Positions 45,140 to 53,872 of a stretch of 64,000 bases of DNA are shown here, piece by piece. Position 1 is the first letter of the stretch, and each line of letters starts with the position of its first letter. Position numbers and translations under genes: made by a program. This stretch comes from an uncultured Bacteroides sp. (GTDB taxonomy: Bacteria; Bacteroidota; Bacteroidia; Bacteroidales; Bacteroidaceae): positions 186,001 through 250,000 of the forward strand of contig CABMPP010000005.1 of the NCBI GenBank assembly GCA_902388495.1, in the 5' to 3' direction. The notes under the pieces were generated by a model. That model was not told the origin of the DNA and searched no databases. It saw only the letters and a list, made by a program, of their open reading frames with translations.

Positions 45140-45298
45140 CTACTCCAGCAATTCCTCTATGGAACAGCTTTCCCAGAACGCCTTAGTAGAATGTACCAAC
45201 GAACTGCCCATATAGAGCAGAAACAACACCGCTATGACAATCATCAAAAAACTGACGAGAGCATTGTGCTTTTCTTGTCCGAATTCAATGGAAACCAT
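45140..45298 (-). CDS. Small 52-residue single-helix membrane protein
   Basis: A short open frame on the minus strand encoding MVSIEFGQEKHNALVSFLMI and then VIAVLFLLYMGSSLVH, followed by a charged tail (SIEELLE). One membrane helix (about 16-33) is clear. Support for being real: a consensus -7 box TACCTTTG at 45327-45334, and an unusually strong Shine-Dalgarno-like AAGGAGG ending 7 bases before the ATG. The stop codon is 18 bases before the EFR1 gene. I do not recognise the family. It may help anchor or regulate the redox protein encoded next to it. Confidence 0.6.
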   Translation of the reverse strand: MVSIEFGQEKHNALVSFLMIVIAVLFLLYMGSSLVHSTKAFWESCSIEELLE

Positions 45299-45326
45299 AA
45301 AAAACCTCCTTTTTTATTGTCATTGC

Positions 45327-45334
45327 AAAGGTAG
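45327..45334 (-). promoter_or_regulatory. -7 promoter box before the small ORF and EFR1 gene
   Basis: Minus-strand TACCTTTG matches TAnnTTTG and lies 29 bases before the 52-aa ORF start. Confidence 0.55.
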
Positions 45335-45380
45335 AGGCCGAATATTTCATTTCCCCTACACTCTTATGACAAATATAACA

Positions 45381-45408
45381 AAAAAGGAGCAATTCAGTGC
45401 TCCTTTTT
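45381..45408 (-). terminator. Terminator of hisS
   Basis: A perfect 10-bp stem AAAAAGGAGC/GCTCCTTTTT around 8 bases, 19 bases after the hisS stop, with a T-run on the minus strand. Confidence 0.85.
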
Positions 45409-45427
45409 AAATGTATTTCAGTTTTTA

Positions 45428-46789
45428 TTAACTCAATTCGCTAATCAGTTCTTGGGGAGACACAAGTTTCTGTTCTCCGGTTTCCATATTCTTCAGAGTT
45501 ACTTTACCCTCATTCATCTCATTTTCACCCACCAAGGCAACAAACGGGATCGCTTTGGAGTTGGCATAACTCATCTGTTTCTTCATCTTGCTGGCATCCG
45601 GGAAGATTTCGGCACGAATACCGACAGCACGTACCTGCGCCAATACGTTGATAGAGAAAGCAGCCTCCGCTTCGCCAAAGTTGATGAACAGCAATTGGGT
45701 ACTGTTTACGGCTTCTTTCGGATAAAGGTCGAGCTGGTTCAGCACGTCGAAGATGCGGTCGGCACCGAAAGAAATGCCTACACCTGATACACCCGCCATG
45801 CCGAATACGCCGGTCAAGTTGTCATAACGTCCGCCACCGGTGATACTGCCTATTTGCACATCAAGGGCTTTCACTTCGAAGATGGCACCAGTATAGTAAT
45901 TCAAGCCGCGGGCCAGCGTCAGGTCAAGTTCTATTTCGTTCTTCAAGCCGAGAGCGGAAAGGGTTTTCAAGATGAATTCGCTTTCTTCCACTCCTTTCAG
46001 GCCTACTTCGCTGGCGGCAAGCACTTCTTTCAGCGTTGACAGTTTCTCTTCATTGCTACCACTCAGCAAGATGATGGGTTGCAGTTTGGCAATGGCCTCA
46101 TCGCTGATGCCTTTTTCTTTGAGTTCGGCATTGACGTTGTCCAGACCAATCTTATCCAGTTTGTCGATGGCAACCGTGATGTCCACAATCTTATCGGCTT
46201 CACCGATAATCTCGGCAATACCACTCAATATCTTGCGGTTATTGATTTTGATACAAACGCGGATGTTGAAGCGGGTAAACACGGTATCGACAATCTGCAT
46301 CAGTTCCACTTCGTTCAGCAAGGAGTCGCTACCCACCACGTCGGCATCGCACTGATAGAACTCGCGGTAACGTCCCTTCTGCGGACGGTCGGCACGCCAG
46401 ACGGGTTGTATCTGATAACGTTTGAAGGGGAAAGTGATTTCATCGCGGTGCATCACCACGTAGCGGGCAAAAGGTACGGTGAGGTCGTAACGCAAACCTT
46501 TCTCGCAGAACTTGCTGGCAAGTTTGGCAGCGTTGCGACTCAGCAACTCCTCATCGGTCAGGCCGGAGAAGTAATCGCCGGAATTCTGTATCTTGAACAG
46601 AAGTTTGTCACCTTCTTCACCGTACTTTCCCATCAGTGTGGAAAGCATTTCCATGGAAGGGGTTTCTATCTGCTGGAAACCATAAAGGTGGTATACATCA
46701 CGAATGGTATTGAATATATAGTTACGCTTCGCCATTTCTACGGGCGAGAAGTCACGGGTTCCTTTCGGAATACTGGGTTTTGCTGCCAT
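45428..46789 (-). CDS. hisS: Histidyl-tRNA synthetase
   Basis: A 453-residue class II synthetase charging tRNA-His. Motif 1 region starts [20 protein letters not shown]; motif 2 is [27 protein letters not shown]; the histidine-binding signature [15 protein letters not shown] and motif 3 region [15 protein letters not shown] are clear. The C-terminal anticodon-binding domain ([22 protein letters not shown] to the end) is intact. Promoter box TAACTTTG at 46821-46828 is 32 bases before the start codon. Confidence 0.98.
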   Translation of the reverse strand: MAAKPSIPKGTRDFSPVEMAKRNYIFNTIRDVYHLYGFQQIETPSMEMLSTLMGKYGEEGDKLLFKIQNSGDYFSGLTDEELLSRNAAKLASKFCEKGLRYDLTVPFARYVVMHRDEITFPFKRYQIQPVWRADRPQKGRYREFYQCDADVVGSDSLLNEVELMQIVDTVFTRFNIRVCIKINNRKILSGIAEIIGEADKIVDITVAIDKLDKIGLDNVNAELKEKGISDEAIAKLQPIILLSGSNEEKLSTLKEVLAASEVGLKGVEESEFILKTLSALGLKNEIELDLTLARGLNYYTGAIFEVKALDVQIGSITGGGRYDNLTGVFGMAGVSGVGISFGADRIFDVLNQLDLYPKEAVNSTQLLFINFGEAEAAFSINVLAQVRAVGIRAEIFPDASKMKKQMSYANSKAIPFVALVGENEMNEGKVTLKNMETGEQKLVSPQELISELS

Positions 46790-46820
46790 AATCGTATCAA
46801 TTACTTTTAAAATCGGACGG

Positions 46821-46828
46821 CAAAGTTA
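46821..46828 (-). promoter_or_regulatory. -7 promoter box of hisS
   Basis: Minus-strand TAACTTTG fits TAnnTTTG, directly after the terminator of the preceding gene. Confidence 0.55.
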
Positions 46829-46846
46829 CGGTATTTTATTGATAAG

Positions 46847-46888
46847 AAAAAAAAATGCCTTCTCCAATTCAGATGGAGAAGGCATTTT
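46847..46888 (-). terminator. Terminator of the zinc metallopeptidase gene
   Basis: A 15-bp perfect stem AAAATGCCTTCTCCA/TGGAGAAGGCATTTT with a 7-base loop, followed on the minus strand by a T-run. Confidence 0.9.
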
Positions 46889-46907
46889 CTGTATATCAAG
46901 AACCAAA

Positions 46908-47603
46908 TCAGTCTCTGCGTCCCAAGAATATCATAATGTAATAAATCAAAGTGGCAAGAGAACCGAGAGCGGCTACTACATACGTATATGCAGCGGAGCG
47001 AAGTGCATCTTCGGCTTGTGCATGATTGTACGAATTCGTAATACCGGAGTTGTTCAGCCATACCAGTGCACGCTTACTTGCATTGATTTCTACCGGCAAG
47101 GTGATGAAGCTGAACAAGGTAGTCAAAGCGAATAAGATGATGCCTGCCAGCAACAGTTGCGGGAAAGAGTTCAGCAGCAAGATACCAGCCAACAGCAACC
47201 ACGTCATCCATTGCGAAGCGAAAGATACCACCGGCACCAGTTTGCTGCGCATCGTCAGCGGAGCGTATGCACGTGCATGCTGTACGGCATGACCACACTC
47301 GTGGGCAGCAACGGCAGCAGCCATGATGCTGTTACTTGCATATACGCTTTCACTCAGGTTCACTGTCTTATTGGCAGGATTATAATGGTCTGTCAGATGG
47401 CCCGGAGTATGTGTTACGGTAACATCGTATATGCCATTGTCATGCAACATCTTCAATGCAACATCCCGACCCGTCATTCCGTTGCCGGTAGGGATTTTAG
47501 AGTATTTCTTGAACTTACTCTGAAGGTTCATCTGTACCAGCCAACTGATAACGGCGATACCGATAAAAATAATCCACTGTATTCCTATCATTCCTGTAGT
47601 CAT
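46908..47603 (-). CDS. Membrane zinc metallopeptidase (Zn_peptidase_2 family)
   Basis: A 231-residue integral membrane protein with an N-terminal helix (IGIQWIIFIGIAVISWLVQM), the zinc motif AAVAAHECGHAVQHA (HExGH type) between helices, and further hydrophobic segments (LLLAGIILFALTTLFSFITL). The block MTGRDVALKMLHDNGIYDVTV and LTDHYNPANKTVNLSESVY is typical of this YugP-like family. The substrate is unknown; a role in membrane protein quality control is only a guess. Promoter box TATTTTTG is at 47666-47673. Confidence 0.9.
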   Translation of the reverse strand: MTTGMIGIQWIIFIGIAVISWLVQMNLQSKFKKYSKIPTGNGMTGRDVALKMLHDNGIYDVTVTHTPGHLTDHYNPANKTVNLSESVYASNSIMAAAVAAHECGHAVQHARAYAPLTMRSKLVPVVSFASQWMTWLLLAGILLLNSFPQLLLAGIILFALTTLFSFITLPVEINASKRALVWLNNSGITNSYNHAQAEDALRSAAYTYVVAALGSLATLIYYIMIFLGRRD

Positions 47604-47665
47604 AGTCTTCTTCTCTTTTTTAATGAATAATTATGTCGTTTCTTATTGTAGAGCAAATAGTTTGC

Positions 47666-47707
47666 CAAAAATAAAGGGAAACCATGAGCATTGCTACAGT
47701 TTCCCTT
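47666..47707 (-). terminator. Terminator of the fucosidase gene, joined to the next promoter
   Basis: AAGGGAAAC/GTTTCCCTT arms (47674-47682 and 47699-47707) followed on the minus strand by TTTATTTTTGG. The T-tract contains TATTTTTG (47666-47673), a -7 match for the zinc metallopeptidase gene. Confidence 0.7.
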
Positions 47708-47737
47708 ATCTTTTAGGAAGAATTAAAGAAATAGTGA

Positions 47738-49042
47738 TTAATCACTAATCTCCATTTCTACCACTTTATCAATATCAGCCGGTACTTCAGGAAGATACAA
47801 CATCACACCGCCCTCGCACTTCTGAACCTTCAGCGGAAGACGGTCGGCATAACCGACTGCTTTCTTCACTTTCTTTCCCTGCAAAGGCAGGAAGAGTGCT
47901 TTGTCCTGCAAATCGAGGATGTGTACATACAGTTTATTTCCTCTTTGCGTAGTCACGCCCCAAGGGTGGGGAGCAATGCAACCGCCACGAGTACCGTAGA
48001 TGGTTTCACCATATACTTTCATCCATTCCCCTACTTCAGCCAATCGCTCCAGAGCTATTGCAGGGAGTTCTCCGTCGGGCTGCGGGCCGATATTCATCAA
48101 CAGGTTGGCATCCTTGCCGGCTGCTTTCACCAGATAATGAATCAATGTTTTAGGGGATTTGTAGTCCTGATCGGTAATTTTATATCCCCACATGCCATTC
48201 ATGGTTTCGCAAGTCTCCAGCGGCAAGGCGCTGATATTCTGTCCGGAAAGTCCGGCATTGTTCTCGCCCGGCAAGTCCCGCTCAAAGATTTGAATATCTT
48301 CGCCCGCAAAAGGCACTTGATGATGGTTGTTGCCGACCAGGCAAGCAGGTTGCAGACGATGTATCATGGCATATTGTTCGGGCAGTTGCCAGTCGAAACC
48401 CGGATTCTGATCCTGGTCCCACCAACCGTCAAACCAGATAGCACCGATTTCTCCATAGTTGGTAAGCAACTCGGTCAACTGGTTATTCATAAATTTATAG
48501 TAACTGTTCCAATCGCCTTTTGGGTTCGGACGTCCTGTTCCACGGCCGGTACGTCCCCACGGAGCATCTTCGCGATACCAGTCGATATGCGAATAGTACA
48601 GATGCAACCGGATGCCCTGTTTATGGCATTCATCTGCCAATTCTTTCAGAATATCACGCTTGAAAGGAGTAGCATCCACTATGTTGTAATCGGAATAGCG
48701 GGTGTGGAACATGGAAAAACCTTCGTGATGACGGGAGGTGAAGCAGATGTACTTCGCACCGGATGCCTTAATAGCAGCCACCCACTTGGCCGCATCGAAC
48801 TTTGAGGGATAGAAACCACCGGCCAGTTTGGCGTATTCTTTATAGTTCAGATCCTTGTTCGTCATCGTCCATTCTCCGGTTGCCAGCATGCTGTACAGCC
48901 CCCAATGCAGGAAGATGCCGAAACGGTTATCTCTGAATTCCTGGCGGGACTTCAGATTCTCTTCCGTCGGCTGATAGGTTTGCGACCTTGCGGAAGACAA
49001 GAAAAGGAATAGCAATAAAAAAGAGATAAGTTGTGTTTTCAT
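47738..49042 (-). CDS. Alpha-L-fucosidase, glycoside hydrolase family 29
   Basis: A 434-residue exported enzyme (MKTQLISFLLLFLFLSSARS signal). The start at 49042 is preferred because it opens a proper signal peptide. The barrel shows RFGIFLHWGLYSMLATGEW, YICFTSRHHEGFSMFHTRYS, LYYSHIDWYRED and the nucleophile motif GAIWFDGWWDQ; NIGPQPDGELP is also typical of GH29. It likely removes fucose from host mucin or plant glycans. It is not part of a visible polysaccharide locus: its neighbours are purA and a metallopeptidase, so it is probably a stand-alone accessory enzyme. Confidence 0.93.
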   Translation of the reverse strand: MKTQLISFLLLFLFLSSARSQTYQPTEENLKSRQEFRDNRFGIFLHWGLYSMLATGEWTMTNKDLNYKEYAKLAGGFYPSKFDAAKWVAAIKASGAKYICFTSRHHEGFSMFHTRYSDYNIVDATPFKRDILKELADECHKQGIRLHLYYSHIDWYREDAPWGRTGRGTGRPNPKGDWNSYYKFMNNQLTELLTNYGEIGAIWFDGWWDQDQNPGFDWQLPEQYAMIHRLQPACLVGNNHHQVPFAGEDIQIFERDLPGENNAGLSGQNISALPLETCETMNGMWGYKITDQDYKSPKTLIHYLVKAAGKDANLLMNIGPQPDGELPAIALERLAEVGEWMKVYGETIYGTRGGCIAPHPWGVTTQRGNKLYVHILDLQDKALFLPLQGKKVKKAVGYADRLPLKVQKCEGGVMLYLPEVPADIDKVVEMEISD

Positions 49043-49057
49043 GGCAATAAATAAAAA

Positions 49058-49124
49058 AGGCACGAATTATTCGGATGCCTACGATTCTTATGATGAAACC
49101 GCGAAATCCGTGTAATTCGTGCCT
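49058..49124 (-). terminator. Long-stem terminator of purA
   Basis: AGGCACGAATTA (49058-49069) pairs with TAATTCGTGCCT (49113-49124), with inner CGGAT/ATCCG pairing. The minus strand continues into TTTTTTATT. Confidence 0.75.
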
Positions 49125-49142
49125 GAAGGTTATCGGTATATT

Positions 49143-50414
49143 TTATTCTTCAGTATAACGCTCGATAGTCTGCTCACGGTCAGGACCTACAGACACGATC
49201 TTGATAGGTACACCAAGCTGATCTTCCAGGAATGCCAGATAAGCGTTGAACTCTTCGGGGAATTCATCCTCGCTCTGCATCCTCGTCATATCTGTTTCCC
49301 AACCGGGTAATTCTACGTAAACGGGCTCAATGCTTTCATCGATGTCAAACGGGAAGTAATCAATCTCTTCGCCATTCACCTTATAAGCAACGCAGACCTT
49401 GATCGTTTCAAAAGAGTCAAGCACATCGCTCTTCATCATAATCAGTTTGGTAACACCATCTATCATAATGGCATATTTCAAAGCTACCAGGTCAATCCAG
49501 CCACAACGGCGCTTGCGTCCTGTAACCGAACCGAACTCATGTCCCAAAGTACAGATCTGGTCACCGGTCTTGTCGAACAATTCCGTGGGGAACGGACCGG
49601 CACCTACACGCGTACAATATGCTTTAAAGATACCATACACTTCGCCAATCTTATTAGGAGCTATGCCCAGGCCGGTGCAAGCACCTGCACAGACTGTATT
49701 GGAAGAAGTAACGAACGGATAAGAACCGAAGTCGATATCCAACATCGTTCCTTGTGCACCCTCGCACAAAACGGACTTGCCGGAAGCCAGCAGGCTGTTC
49801 ATCTCGTGTTCGCTATCCACCAACTGGAATTGCTTCAGGTACTCAATGCCCTCGAACCATGCTTTTTCCAGTTCCGTAAGGTCATAAGCATAATTCAAGC
49901 TCTTCAATATCTGTTCATGACGTGCCTTGGCGGCAGCATACTTCTCATCAAAGCCATGCAGGATGTCTCCCACACGTACACCGTTACGGCTTATCTTGTC
50001 TGTATAAGTCGGGCCGATACCCTTACCGGTAGTCCCTACCTTTGCATCACCCTTGGCTGCTTCATAAGCTGCATCCAATATGCGGTGGGTAGGCAGGATG
50101 AGGTGTGCTTTCTTGGAAATGTGCAAGCGTTCCTTCAAATTATGGCCGGATGCTTCCAATGCTTCAGCTTCTGCCTTGAAAAGAGCCGGGTCGAGTACGA
50201 CACCATTTCCGATGATATTCACCTTGTCACCTTGGAATATTCCCGAGGGAATAGAACGGAGCACATATTTCTGCCCTTCGAACTCAAGTGTATGTCCGGC
50301 ATTCGGTCCGCCCTGGAAACGGGCTACGACATCGTATCTCGGAGTTAACACATCAACGACTTTGCCTTTGCCTTCGTCGCCCCATTGTAATCCTAATAGT
50401 ACGTCTACTTTCAT
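49143..50414 (-). CDS. purA: Adenylosuccinate synthetase
   Basis: A 423-residue cytoplasmic enzyme converting IMP, GTP and aspartate to adenylosuccinate, the first committed step to AMP. Motifs: LLGLQWGDEGKGKVVDVL (phosphate loop), FQGGPNAGHT, TTGKGIGPTYTDKISRNGVR, LCEGAQGTMLDIDFGSYPFVTSS and SVTGRKRRCGWIDL are all canonical. Its start codon overlaps the fur-family stop by 4 bases (50411-50414), so the two are translationally coupled. A long-stem terminator follows. Confidence 0.98.
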   Translation of the reverse strand: MKVDVLLGLQWGDEGKGKVVDVLTPRYDVVARFQGGPNAGHTLEFEGQKYVLRSIPSGIFQGDKVNIIGNGVVLDPALFKAEAEALEASGHNLKERLHISKKAHLILPTHRILDAAYEAAKGDAKVGTTGKGIGPTYTDKISRNGVRVGDILHGFDEKYAAAKARHEQILKSLNYAYDLTELEKAWFEGIEYLKQFQLVDSEHEMNSLLASGKSVLCEGAQGTMLDIDFGSYPFVTSSNTVCAGACTGLGIAPNKIGEVYGIFKAYCTRVGAGPFPTELFDKTGDQICTLGHEFGSVTGRKRRCGWIDLVALKYAIMIDGVTKLIMMKSDVLDSFETIKVCVAYKVNGEEIDYFPFDIDESIEPVYVELPGWETDMTRMQSEDEFPEEFNAYLAFLEDQLGVPIKIVSVGPDREQTIERYTEE

Positions 50415-50899
50415 TTTTCTTTCTTATGGTTATTATTTTTTTTCTTCCGTTTATTAGCGCGGTCACACTTACTGCACAATCCATACATATATAAGGAATA
50501 ATGTGTCAGATTAAAGCGGCTCAACTTGGTATTTTCAATAGCATGCTGCAACTCCTCGTTCTGAAACTCGGTCACCTTTCCGCACTGCGTGCAGATCTGA
50601 TGATGATGCGTATCGCGATTATAGGATTTTTCGTATTGGGAAGAGTTGCCGAACTGGTGCTTGATGACCAGGTGTGCATTGATAAGTAAAATGATGGTAT
50701 TGTAAAGCGTCGCACGGCTGACACGGAAATTTTCCTGATCGGCCATCAGCGAGTAAAGCGTGTCTATATCGAAATGCCCGTCAATGGAGTAAATAGTGTC
50801 GAGTATAGCATAGCGTTCGGGAGTCTTGCGATGCCCGTTCGCATTCAGATATTCAGTGAATATCTGCCTAACCGTATCTTTCACATTCTGACTTTCCAT
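50411..50899 (-). CDS. Fur-family metal-dependent repressor
   Basis: A 162-residue DNA-binding regulator. The start at 50899 (MESQNVKDTVRQIFTEYLNA) is favoured because the -7 box lies at 50927-50934. The winged helix carries RKTPERYAILDTIYSIDGHFD and RVSRATLYNTIILLINAHLV. Metal and structural-zinc ligands are visible: DTHHHQICTQCGKV and YGLCSKCDRAN (two CxxC). A very basic C-tail (NKRKKKNNNHKKEK) is unusual. Whether it senses iron, zinc or peroxide cannot be told. Coupling to purA is conserved in memory for Bacteroides but its logic is unclear. Confidence 0.9.
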   Translation of the reverse strand: MESQNVKDTVRQIFTEYLNANGHRKTPERYAILDTIYSIDGHFDIDTLYSLMADQENFRVSRATLYNTIILLINAHLVIKHQFGNSSQYEKSYNRDTHHHQICTQCGKVTEFQNEELQHAIENTKLSRFNLTHYSLYMYGLCSKCDRANKRKKKNNNHKKEK

Positions 50900-50926
50900 T
50901 TTGACGGCGCAGTTTTTTACAGCCAA

Positions 50927-50934
50927 CAAAGTTA
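50927..50934 (-). promoter_or_regulatory. -7 promoter box of fur-family gene and purA
   Basis: Minus-strand TAACTTTG fits TAnnTTTG and lies 28 bases before the chosen start. It would lie inside the coding region if translation began at 50929, which supports the shorter protein. Confidence 0.6.
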
Positions 50935-50986
50935 ATCCTTTTTTGTGGAAAGCAAACGAGAAAGGGATAAAAATTAAAGAATAATG

Positions 50987-51048
50987 AAGGAGCCGTCAAA
51001 TTTTGCTTTGAAATGCCGGAGATTCCAAAGCAAAATGCCAAGCTCCTT
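50987..51048 (-). terminator. Two-tier hairpin terminator of the AlkD-like gene
   Basis: Outer arms AAGGAGC/GCTCCTT and inner arms TTTTGCTTTG/CAAAGCAAAA nest around a loop near 51018. The outer arm overlaps the stop codon. Confidence 0.7.
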
Positions 51049-51706
51049 AATCCAATTCTTCCTTTACTAATGTATATAGCAGTTGTTCCGATTCACTGGA
51101 AGAGTCTTTCATCGCTTCTACTCTTCGACAAACCTGGAATGCATTTTCTTCATTATGCTGCATAAAACGGCGTATAGCCGTCATAGCCGCATTACGAACA
51201 TGATACGACCCGGACAAAAAGGCAGTAAGAGTCTGGTCAAGAAATTCATTTTCAACCCGCTCGTCCATATCCCCTTTCTTCATCAGCAAACGAGCGATGG
51301 TAAGGAAACCACAGATTTGTATATATTCCCTCTCGTCCGCAATCCAATGAAAAGACTTGGCCGGGGCATAGGGCAGATTCTGAAACAGATTCATACAGGT
51401 AAGTTCGGCTATTTCAATATTACGGATATCTTCTACCCAAATATCAGCTATCTCAGGCAAAAAGCTGTCTACCGGCTGCAAGAGTCCTGCCATGATTTTA
51501 CATTCTCTTATTTCTTCTTTCCACAGCGCCTGCGCCAAGGCATGGTCTTTCTCATATCCATCGGCAATGCTCTTGATGCGGGGCAGTTCTACGCCAAAGT
51601 TCAGCTTATAAACCAGACCTTTCTCACGCATACTTTGAGACACAGCCCCGTTCATAGAGAGACGGAGCTGGGTCTTTATATCTTTCAGTTGTTCTTTCAG
51701 TTCCAT
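51047..51706 (-). CDS. AlkD-like HEAT-repeat DNA glycosylase family protein
   Basis: A 219-residue all-helical protein. The start MELKEQLKDIKTQLRLSMN at 51706 is chosen since it lies 13 bases after the DPP III stop. The region KLNFGVELPRIKSIADGYEKD, LAQALWKEEIRECKIMAGLL and WVEDIRNIEIAELTCMNLF resembles the DNA alkylation repair family. The helices after residue 150 (LTAFLSGSYHVRNAAMTAIRRFM) are HEAT-like repeats. Many such proteins in Bacteroidota lack proven glycosylase activity, so the role is tentative. It is co-transcribed after DPP III, and a two-tier terminator ends the unit. Confidence 0.72.
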   Translation of the reverse strand: MELKEQLKDIKTQLRLSMNGAVSQSMREKGLVYKLNFGVELPRIKSIADGYEKDHALAQALWKEEIRECKIMAGLLQPVDSFLPEIADIWVEDIRNIEIAELTCMNLFQNLPYAPAKSFHWIADEREYIQICGFLTIARLLMKKGDMDERVENEFLDQTLTAFLSGSYHVRNAAMTAIRRFMQHNEENAFQVCRRVEAMKDSSSESEQLLYTLVKEELD

Positions 51707-51719
51707 ACCTGGAGAGTTT

Positions 51720-53768
51720 TTACTTGTTAATGGAAGGCAAGGTGGAATAGTCCCTTCCATAACGCAACATCTGCTCTGCGTAACCTTCATCGTAAGTTAC
51801 CTTCACATCGGTTATATTCCCATTGGCATCTGTCACCGCCTCGTATTTCGGATTGATAAAACCTTTATACGGCGCAAGGTCCAGCGTCTTATAGCGTTCC
51901 AGTACTTCGGCATGTAAAACCGGATCTACTTTCACAGCATAAGTTTCTATCAAATCACGGGCAGCGGCAAGATCTCCGGTGGACTTGATACGCTGTATTT
52001 CGGCAAGCAACTCGCCAAACAGTTCACGAAGCTTTTCGTAATCGTTCACCATCACATAAGTCTTTCCGTCTTTCTTCACCAATTCCACTACCTTGTCGGC
52101 AGCTCCCTTCTCAAATACCCAACGGGCTATGAGTTGGCGATTGCGCATGTGTGCCTCCTCTACATTGTTACCCGGCTCTATACGAACGAGTTGGGTCATC
52201 AAACCATTCATCAGATAGGTATAATATTCTGCTTTGTATGCATCGGCATTCGGTGTCAGTCCCAGTTCCACCAATTTCGGATCGGCTACATAATAAAGTC
52301 CGAACAGGTCGGCACGAGCCTCCTCTATCGTAGAACCATAAGCTTTCAATGCATCCGGATCAACACCCGGTAACAACTTGCCGGAACCATGTCCCAGGCA
52401 CTCGTGCAGGTCGGTATGCAGTTCGTCGGTCAAGTCGGCATATTTATCAATCAACTGCAACTCAACATCGCTATATACAAATTCTTCATTGAACCCATTG
52501 CCATGTGCCGCCTTATTGTAAGCATCGGTAATATTACCGATCGTTACAGACTTGGAACCATGATGACTGCGTATCCAGTTTGCATTAGGCAGGTTGATGC
52601 CGATAGCTGTTGCAGGATAAAGGTCACCGGCCAGAAGGGCTGCTGTAATAACCTTGGCGGATACACCTTTTACTTTCTCCTTCTTGAACTGCTTGTCTAC
52701 CGGAGAATGATCTTCAAACCATTGCGCATTACTGCTGATCAGCTCCGTACGATGAGTAGCTTCCAGATCCTTAAAATTCACCAACGACTCCCAGCTTGCC
52801 TTCATACCAAGCGGATCTCCATAACTTTCGGTAAATCCGTTCACAAAATCAACGCGTGAGTTCAAGTCTTTCACCCAAAGAATAGCATACTCGTCGAAGG
52901 TTTTCAAATCACCGGTTTCATAAAATTCAATCAGTTTGGCAATCACAGCCTTCTGCTCGGGATTCTCGGCAACACCTTCTGCTTTCTTCAACCAATATAC
53001 TATTTTCTCAAGTGCCTGGCCGTATAAGCCACCCACTTTCCATACTTTCTCCTGGACTTTACCGTCTACTTTCACCAAACGGCTGTTCAGACCATAAGAC
53101 ACCGGCGTTTCGTCTTTCGGATCTTTCAGTGCATTGTAAAAGTCCTCGGCTTCTTTCTGCGTCACACCATCATAATAGTTGCCGGCAGAAGTCAGCACCA
53201 AGTCTTCACCGGCTGCCTGGTTCACCCGCTTCGGCATCACCTTAGGATCAAAAATAACGGGGAAAACCTCATCACACAATTGCTCAACGGTTTGTCCTTC
53301 GGCAAGCGGCAATGTAGAAGCATCCACACCCAGCAAGGCTTGCTTGAAGAATTCAGGGCTGAATCCCGGCACAAATTTCTCACTGCCGTAATGGTGATGA
53401 ATGCCGTTGGAGAACCATACCCGTTTCAGGTATACCTCCATACCCTTGAAGTCCGGGATCCTCTTGTCTCCGTTGTAACCGGTATAAACGGCTTCCAGCA
53501 TCCGGCGGATAGTCAGATTGTACTTTCCATTCTGATCAAACAATATATCCCTGCCCTGCAAAGCTGCTTCTGTCAAATAATAAATAAGCTCTTTTTGTTT
53601 GAGCGATAGTTCCTCAAAACCAGGTACGCGATAGCGCAAAATCTGTAAGTCTGCAAATTTTTCCACTGTATAATCAAATTTTTCTGCCTCGGCAGTAGTT
53701 TTCGATGTTCCGCCACAAGCAGTCAGCAAAGAAAGGGCGGTCACCATTAAAATCAGTTGTTTCTTCAT
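51720..53768 (-). CDS. Dipeptidyl peptidase III-like (M49) lipoprotein
   Basis: A 682-residue zinc peptidase, predicted lipoprotein (MKKQLILMVTALSLLTACGG, lipobox Cys18). The zinc motif is HECLGH (455-460), the M49 form with Cys; the second motif TIEEARADLFGLYYV supplies the third zinc ligand and an Arg. B. thetaiotaomicron DPP III is known to have this Cys-containing motif. It releases N-terminal dipeptides; export suggests action in the periplasm or at the surface, unlike the cytosolic eukaryotic enzyme. It heads a two-gene operon with the AlkD-like gene. Confidence 0.93.
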   Translation of the reverse strand: MKKQLILMVTALSLLTACGGTSKTTAEAEKFDYTVEKFADLQILRYRVPGFEELSLKQKELIYYLTEAALQGRDILFDQNGKYNLTIRRMLEAVYTGYNGDKRIPDFKGMEVYLKRVWFSNGIHHHYGSEKFVPGFSPEFFKQALLGVDASTLPLAEGQTVEQLCDEVFPVIFDPKVMPKRVNQAAGEDLVLTSAGNYYDGVTQKEAEDFYNALKDPKDETPVSYGLNSRLVKVDGKVQEKVWKVGGLYGQALEKIVYWLKKAEGVAENPEQKAVIAKLIEFYETGDLKTFDEYAILWVKDLNSRVDFVNGFTESYGDPLGMKASWESLVNFKDLEATHRTELISSNAQWFEDHSPVDKQFKKEKVKGVSAKVITAALLAGDLYPATAIGINLPNANWIRSHHGSKSVTIGNITDAYNKAAHGNGFNEEFVYSDVELQLIDKYADLTDELHTDLHECLGHGSGKLLPGVDPDALKAYGSTIEEARADLFGLYYVADPKLVELGLTPNADAYKAEYYTYLMNGLMTQLVRIEPGNNVEEAHMRNRQLIARWVFEKGAADKVVELVKKDGKTYVMVNDYEKLRELFGELLAEIQRIKSTGDLAAARDLIETYAVKVDPVLHAEVLERYKTLDLAPYKGFINPKYEAVTDANGNITDVKVTYDEGYAEQMLRYGRDYSTLPSINK

Positions 53769-53806
53769 GTGTCGGGAAAGTTAGAGTGTCGGTATTTAAA
53801 AAGACG

Positions 53807-53849
53807 AAAAGGAAGTATTCCGAAACTGATGTCTCGGAATATTCCTTTT
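53807..53849. terminator. Terminator between the AraC-type and DPP III genes
   Basis: AAAAGGAAGTATTCCGA pairs with TCGGAATATTCCTTTTT (one mismatch) around a 9-base loop. It ends minus-strand transcription from the AraC-type gene before DPP III. Confidence 0.85.
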
Positions 53850-53872
53850 TCTATTCATTCAGCTATGCAGAA

